This document shows positions 14,351 to 17,784 of a stretch of 17,784 bases of DNA, one piece after another. The position numbers and the translations under genes are program-made. Origin of the DNA: CAKSXP01 sp964539115 (GTDB taxonomy: Bacteria; Bacillota; Clostridia; Oscillospirales; Oscillospiraceae); assembly GCA_964539115.1 (NCBI GenBank), contig CAZIHY010000044.1:1-17784 (forward strand), read 5' to 3'. Positions within the stretch are counted from its first letter, which is position 1, and each line of letters opens with the position of its first letter. A model generated the notes under the pieces. That model saw only the letters and a program-made list of their open reading frames with translations. It made no database searches and was not told the DNA's origin.

Positions 14351-15155
14351 GGATTCAGGCGGAAGCCGATGCCCCAGATGGCCTCGATATGGTCCCGGCC
14401 GCTGACCTCGCGCAGCTTGCGCCGCAGGTTGCTTACGTGTACCTTCAGCGAGCTTTCAACGCAGTCCGGGGTGTCTTCGCTTATGTTCTCGAGGATAAAC
14501 GAGCGGGAGACAGCCCGGTCCGGGGTCTGCATCAGAAGCTTCAGTATCGCAAACTCCGTTTTTGTCAGCCTGACGGGGACCCCGCAGACGGTGACCTCGT
14601 GCGAAACGGCGTCCAGCGACAGGTCGCCCGCCGTGAGCCTTGTGCGCTCCTGTTCGCCGCGGAGCCTGACCGTTATGCGCGCGAGCAGTTCCTTTATTTC
14701 AAATGGTTTTGTTATATAGTCCGCCGCGCCGCCGAGCAGAGCGGAGACCTTGTCGTCCACGCCTGTCCTGGCGCTCACGACGATGACGGGCACGCCCTGT
14801 ATCCTGGGCAGCAGCTCCTCTCCCGGCATCCCGGGCAGCATCAGGTCGAGAAGGATAAGGTCGGGCCGGTGCTTTTCGAGCAGATAGACGGCCTCCGTTC
14901 CGGAATACGCGCGCACGACGCCGTATCCCTCGNNNNNNNNNNNNNNNNNNNNNNNNNNNNNNNNNNNNNNNNNNNNNNNNNNNNNNNNNNNNNNNNNNNN
15001 NNNNNNNNNNNNNNNNNNNNNNNNNNNNNNNNGAGCAGATAGACGGCCTCCGTTCCGGAATACGCGCGCACGACGCCGTATCCCTCGCGCCGCAGCGTTT
15101 CCTCAAGCAGCGCGCCGATGTGCTCGTCGTCCTCTATGACAGCGATGGTTTTCAT
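14347..15155 (-). CDS. OmpR-family response regulator, interrupted by an assembly gap
   Basis: The regulator begins at 15153-15155 (GGGAGG upstream) as MKTIAVIEDDEHIGALLEET and ends at 14347. A 100-N gap and a repeated 55-bp block interrupt it. Removing 14933-15087 joins the frames exactly to give 217 residues. In that protein the receiver has E8, D9, D10, the phosphoacceptor D52 (LLDLMLPG), S76 and K98 (ITKPF). The winged-helix effector shows RLTKTEFAILKLL (144-156) and the recognition region SLKVHVSNLRRKLRE (184-198), ending IWGIGFRLNP. It heads an operon with ATPase, permease and kinase genes. It should be phosphorylated by the kinase at 11645-12520 and act on the repeats at its own 3' end. 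The gene itself is very probably intact in the organism. Confidence 0.9.
14878..15087. other. Scaffold gap of 100 N flanked by duplicated 55-bp contig ends
   Basis: Positions 14878-14932 and 15033-15087 are identical over 55 bases and directly flank exactly 100 N (14933-15032). Two contig ends that overlap by an assembler word length, joined with a fixed-length gap, give just this picture. Collapsing one copy and the N restores a complete response-regulator reading frame. Confidence 0.93.
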
Positions 15156-15210
15156 AAGAGCGGCCTCCCAGCGTAGATATGCGGCGGCTTTGCGCCGCCC
15201 GGCTGCGGGT

Positions 15211-15240
15211 ATTATACCACAGCCGATCTTTTTTTGACAA
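15211..15240 (-). promoter_or_regulatory. Promoter of the two-component/ABC operon
   Basis: On the minus strand TTGTCA (15235-15240) is 18 bases from a perfect TATAAT (15211-15216), which is preceded by TGG, an extended -10. The leader that follows holds a GCGGCG/CGCCGC hairpin (15181-15198) about 20 bases before the ribosome binding site. Confidence 0.75.
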
Positions 15241-15244
15241 CGTC

Positions 15245-15273
15245 TTGTATTATCGGGGCGAACATGATAAAAT
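15245..15273 (+). promoter_or_regulatory. Promoter of the flavoprotein genes
   Basis: TTGTAT (15245-15250) and TAAAAT (15268-15273) are 17 bases apart on the plus strand. Its -35 lies only four bases from that of the divergent two-component operon, so both could respond to the same regulator. Confidence 0.6.
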
Positions 15274-15300
15274 TTGTATACTAACAAGGAGGGATCATAA

Positions 15301-15690
15301 ATGCAAAGAGTATGTGATTTTCTGAACGAGTGCGGTGTTTTCTACATCGCGACCGTCGAGGGCGACCAGCCCCGCGTCCGTCCCTTTGGCGTGGCGCACC
15401 TTTTCGAAGGGAAGATATACATCCACACCGGTGCTGTCAAGCCCGTCTCAAAGCAGATGCACTTGAACCCGAAGGTAGAGCTCTGCGCGTTTGCCAAGGG
15501 AAAGACTCTCCGCGTCGCCGCGACCGTAGTGCACGATGAGCGCATCGAGGCGCAGCAGAGCCTGCTTGACGCCTGCCCCGGCCTCGCGGGCATGTACAAG
15601 GCCGGCGACGGCAACAATGAGGTCTGGTATCTCAAGGATGCGACCGCGACATTCTCCGGCGCGGGTGATCCGGAGGTCATAACCTTCTGA
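15301..15690 (+). CDS. Pyridoxamine 5'-phosphate oxidase-fold flavoprotein
   Basis: A 129-residue soluble protein of the small split-barrel FMN-binding family related to pyridoxamine phosphate oxidase. The typical start, VCDFLNECGVFYIATVEGDQ, is followed by PRVRPFGV, a strand pair with GKIYIHTGAVKP, and a lysine/serine phosphate-contact region (VSKQM). Length fits the single-domain clostridial group. These proteins bind FMN or a deazaflavin-like cofactor and reduce small molecules; few have a defined substrate. AAGGAGGG lies seven bases before the ATG. A nitroreductase gene follows 40 bases later and is probably co-transcribed, so the pair may handle reduction of quinones or nitro compounds. 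The exact role is not known. Confidence 0.9.
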   Translation: MQRVCDFLNECGVFYIATVEGDQPRVRPFGVAHLFEGKIYIHTGAVKPVSKQMHLNPKVELCAFAKGKTLRVAATVVHDERIEAQQSLLDACPGLAGMYKAGDGNNEVWYLKDATATFSGAGDPEVITF

Positions 15691-15730
15691 GCCGTACTTC
15701 CGGAAAGAGTTTTAATAAGGAGAGAGAAAA

Positions 15731-16348
15731 ATGAAATATGTACATCCGGTCATAGCAAACATAACAGCGCGCGAGAGCTGCCACCAGTTCAAGCCCGACA
15801 AGGTCGAGCGCGAAGATCTTGAAACTCTGGTGCTGGCCGCCACCTATGCGCCGAACGCCGGCGGCCGCCAGCCGTGGCACATCTCCGTCGTAACGAACGA
15901 AGAGGCGCTGAACATCATTGCCGACGAGTGCGAAAAGGGCTTTCAGGAGATGAGGGCCAGGGAGAACACCACCGGCGAAGTCGAGGATAAGCACGCCGGC
16001 GAGTTCAAGCGCGGCGGCGTTATACATGGGCGCGAGGGGTTCCCGCCCGCGCTGTTCGTCCTGTCCGAGGTGCCCGAGAGGACGCCGGGGGCTGCCTGCT
16101 GGCTCGCGGCGGAGAATATCATGCTCGCGGCGAAGGCCTGCGGTCTGGATTCCCTGTGCATGGGAGCCGTCAACGCGACCGTTATAGGAAAGCTGCTGGC
16201 AGAGCCCGACTGTCCGGACTGCATAAAGGCGCTGGTGCCCGAGGGCCATTCTCTCATCTGCACCATCGGCGTTGGATATGCCGACTGGAACGCCTTCCGC
16301 GCGCCCCGCGTGCCCCGCAGGAGCGACAATATCTCGTATTTTGAATGA
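15731..16348 (+). CDS. Nitroreductase-family FMN oxidoreductase
   Basis: A 205-residue soluble FMN enzyme of the nitroreductase family, which uses NAD(P)H to reduce nitro groups, quinones or similar substrates as a homodimer. The N-terminal FMN-phosphate motif reads ARESCHQF (R14, S16, H18), where many relatives have a second arginine in place of H18. APNAGGRQPWH (40-50) is the flavin/substrate loop, and LAAENIMLAAKACGLDS the dimer helix. ICTIGVGYAD lies near the C-terminus. AAGGAGA precedes the ATG by about nine bases. It follows a second flavoprotein gene and is closed by a strong terminator. A redox-stress or detoxification role is likely; the substrate is open. Confidence 0.92.
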   Translation: MKYVHPVIANITARESCHQFKPDKVEREDLETLVLAATYAPNAGGRQPWHISVVTNEEALNIIADECEKGFQEMRARENTTGEVEDKHAGEFKRGGVIHGREGFPPALFVLSEVPERTPGAACWLAAENIMLAAKACGLDSLCMGAVNATVIGKLLAEPDCPDCIKALVPEGHSLICTIGVGYADWNAFRAPRVPRRSDNISYFE

Positions 16349-16369
16349 TACGGCCTACAGGAAAAGACA

Positions 16370-16407
16370 ATGTCCGGCCTTCTGTGCGGAGGCCGGACAT
16401 TTTTATT
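16370..16407 (+). terminator. Intrinsic terminator of the flavoprotein operon
   Basis: A perfect 11-bp stem, ATGTCCGGCCT (16370-16380) with its complement (16390-16400), has a nine-base loop and is followed by a T-rich tract. It begins 22 bases after the nitroreductase stop. Confidence 0.92.
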
Positions 16408-16493
16408 GTAAAATGGGCGCGGATATATGGCATAATTATGGAATTTGATCGTTATTTGTGATATAGTGAGGCTCAGCGGGGGAGGCTTAACAT

Positions 16494-17784
16494 ATGACTA
16501 AAGCGCTGAAAAGGATTTCATCCATAATGATAATACTTGCGCTTTTATGCGCAATGAATGTCTGGGCGTTCGCGGAGGAGCCCAGGCTCGTCGCACTGAC
16601 CTTTGACGACGGACCCAGCCCTAAATACACCCCGGCGCTGCTCGACGGGCTGGACGAGCGCGGCGCAAAGGTGACGTTTTTCGTCATGGGCAACTCTCTC
16701 ATGGACCGCTTCGGCGACATCGTGCTCGAGAACGCGGCGATCGTAAAGCGGGCCTATGACGCGGGACATCAGATCGCAAACCACTCATACAGCCACCCGC
16801 ACCTGACGCAGCTTTCGGACGAAGAGGCGCTTGAGGAGATCGAAAAGACCAACTCCGCGCTCGACCGCATACTGGGGGACGGCGACTGGATGGTGCGCCC
16901 GCCCTACGGCGACGGGCGGAGCGACCCGCGGCTCGAGGCTCTGATCGACGCGCCGCTCATAACCTGGTCCGTCGACCCCGCCGCGGGCGCGGAATGCACC
17001 GAGGACGAGCTTTATGAGTGGGCGCTTTCCGAGATATGCGACGGCAGCGTTGTGCTGCTGCATGACCAGCACGGCATGGAGAATGTGAACGCCGCCCTCC
17101 GGCTTATTGACACGCTGCGCGCCGAGGGCTATGAGTTCGTGACGGTCGAGGAGCTTTACCGGCTCAAGGGGGTCAAGCTCCAGGCGGGGCACACATATGC
17201 CGACGCGGAGGGCCTTCCGACCTGCCCGGATCCCGGCTGGGCGTGGGCGGATATCGCCTATGTTGTCGAAAACGGCTATATGCAGGGCGGCGGAGCGGGC
17301 TTTGACCCGAACGGGAGGCTGACGCGCGCGATGGCGGCCGCCGTTATATACAGGCTTTTCGGCTCCCCTATGCTGGAGGGAGAAGTAAGCGTTGAGTTTT
17401 CGGATGTTCCCGGCGGCGAGTGGTATGCCCCGGCAGTGGCATGGTGCGCGGAAAAGGGCTATGTAACGGGCTTTGAGGACGGTACCTTCCAGCCGGACGA
17501 GGAGATAACGCGCGAGCAGTTTTATGTCATCGCCGCGCGGGTTCTGGGCTGCCGCCCTTCGCCGTGCAGCTGTATCGGGCTTTGCTCGGACGACGACCGC
17601 ATAAGCACATGGGCACGCAGCAGCGTCTCGTTCATCCGCAGCGGCAGCGCGGATACGTTCTTCCATTTGGGCGGCTTCCGCTCGAAAAACGACGTTGAGC
17701 TCTTCCGTCCGCAGAGCGCGATGACCCGAGCGGAGTGCGCGGAGCTTATACATTGGATGGCGGTAAGGATAAATAAATATAATA
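16494..17784 (+). CDS. Exported polysaccharide deacetylase with three S-layer homology domains (3' end beyond window)
   Basis: An open frame of 430 codons running off the window end. Residues 1-27 are a signal peptide (basic start, hydrophobic core, AFA before EEP). Residues about 30-225 are a NodB/CE4 catalytic domain with TFDDGP (36-41, D38 and D39), metal histidines H97 and H101 in NHSYSHPH, RPPYG (135-139), WSVDP, and LLHDQH (188-193). It should remove N-acetyl groups from peptidoglycan or another wall glycan outside the cell. Three S-layer homology domains follow (about 234-290, 302-352, 364-423), which anchor it to pyruvylated wall polymer. A C-x4-C-x-C-x3-C cluster (C353, C358, C360, C364) sits between the second and third. 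GGGGAGG lies about nine bases before the ATG. The last domain looks finished, so few residues are missing. A candidate -10, TATAGT, lies near 16462 without a clear -35. Confidence 0.9.
   Translation, partial: MTKALKRISSIMIILALLCAMNVWAFAEEPRLVALTFDDGPSPKYTPALLDGLDERGAKVTFFVMGNSLMDRFGDIVLENAAIVKRAYDAGHQIANHSYSHPHLTQLSDEEALEEIEKTNSALDRILGDGDWMVRPPYGDGRSDPRLEALIDAPLITWSVDPAAGAECTEDELYEWALSEICDGSVVLLHDQHGMENVNAALRLIDTLRAEGYEFVTVEELYRLKGVKLQAGHTYADAEGLPTCPDPGWAWADIAYVVENGYMQGGGAGFDPNGRLTRAMAAAVIYRLFGSPMLEGEVSVEFSDVPGGEWYAPAVAWCAEKGYVTGFEDGTFQPDEEITREQFYVIAARVLGCRPSPCSCIGLCSDDDRISTWARSSVSFIRSGSADTFFHLGGFRSKNDVELFRPQSAMTRAECAELIHWMAVRINKYN

Noticed and set aside
14878..15087. 55-bp direct repeats as a biological duplication or insertion target site
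   Set aside because: They abut exactly 100 N, and collapsing them restores a full reading frame, as expected from joined overlapping contigs.
16785..17753. Minus-strand open frame of 322 codons near the window end
   Set aside because: Shadow of the SLH-domain deacetylase; it has low-complexity Arg/Ala-rich content and no ribosome binding site.

Overview
The window reads as a draft or metagenome-assembled contig from a GC-rich, Gram-positive anaerobe of the Clostridia, probably gut-associated and Oscillospiraceae-like. This placement is inferred from strong AGGAGG-type ribosome binding sites, sigma-A-like promoters, U-tailed hairpin terminators, a PucR-type regulator, a bacitracin/lantibiotic-type two-component plus ABC operon, and an exported enzyme with S-layer homology domains. 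No ribosomal RNA or other taxonomic marker is present. I see no tRNA, rRNA, CRISPR array, transposase or phage gene.

Layout. Positions 1-60 hold a perfect 36-nt palindrome that serves as a terminator. Positions 93-3215 (minus strand) carry an amidohydrolase, a divergent cytoplasmic NodB-type deacetylase and a metallo-beta-lactamase-fold hydrolase. The amidohydrolase has a clear promoter, the last two genes are tightly coupled, and a 66-nt nested palindromic element lies between the first two. Positions 3378-7226 hold three related MFS transporters, one on the minus strand and a tandem pair on the plus strand, with back-to-back promoters between them. Positions 7431-9236 (minus) encode a 601-residue right-handed beta-helix protein without a signal peptide, whose two ends are copies of one small domain. 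A 372-nt divergent intergenic region with overlapping palindromes separates it from a PucR-type regulator at 9609-11213 (plus).

Positions 11246-15155 (minus) form a response regulator, ABC ATPase, ABC-2 permease, histidine kinase and small unknown protein operon of the antimicrobial-peptide sensing/resistance type. The response regulator is interrupted only by a 100-N gap. That gap is flanked by two identical 55-bp copies, and collapsing it restores an intact 217-residue protein, so it is almost certainly a scaffolding artefact. Divergent from this operon are a pyridoxamine-phosphate-oxidase-fold flavoprotein and a nitroreductase (15301-16348), closed by a strong terminator. The window ends inside an exported polysaccharide deacetylase with three S-layer homology domains (16494 onward).

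How the genes may work together (inference). The first half looks like a small-molecule uptake and hydrolysis neighbourhood: transporters, amidohydrolase, MBL hydrolase, deacetylase, and a PucR regulator likely to respond to a metabolite. The second half looks like an envelope-stress or antimicrobial-peptide defence module followed by redox flavoproteins and a cell-wall modifying enzyme. The least explained parts are the beta-helix protein with its palindromic control region, and the phased TTWACS repeats in front of the ABC transporter genes.
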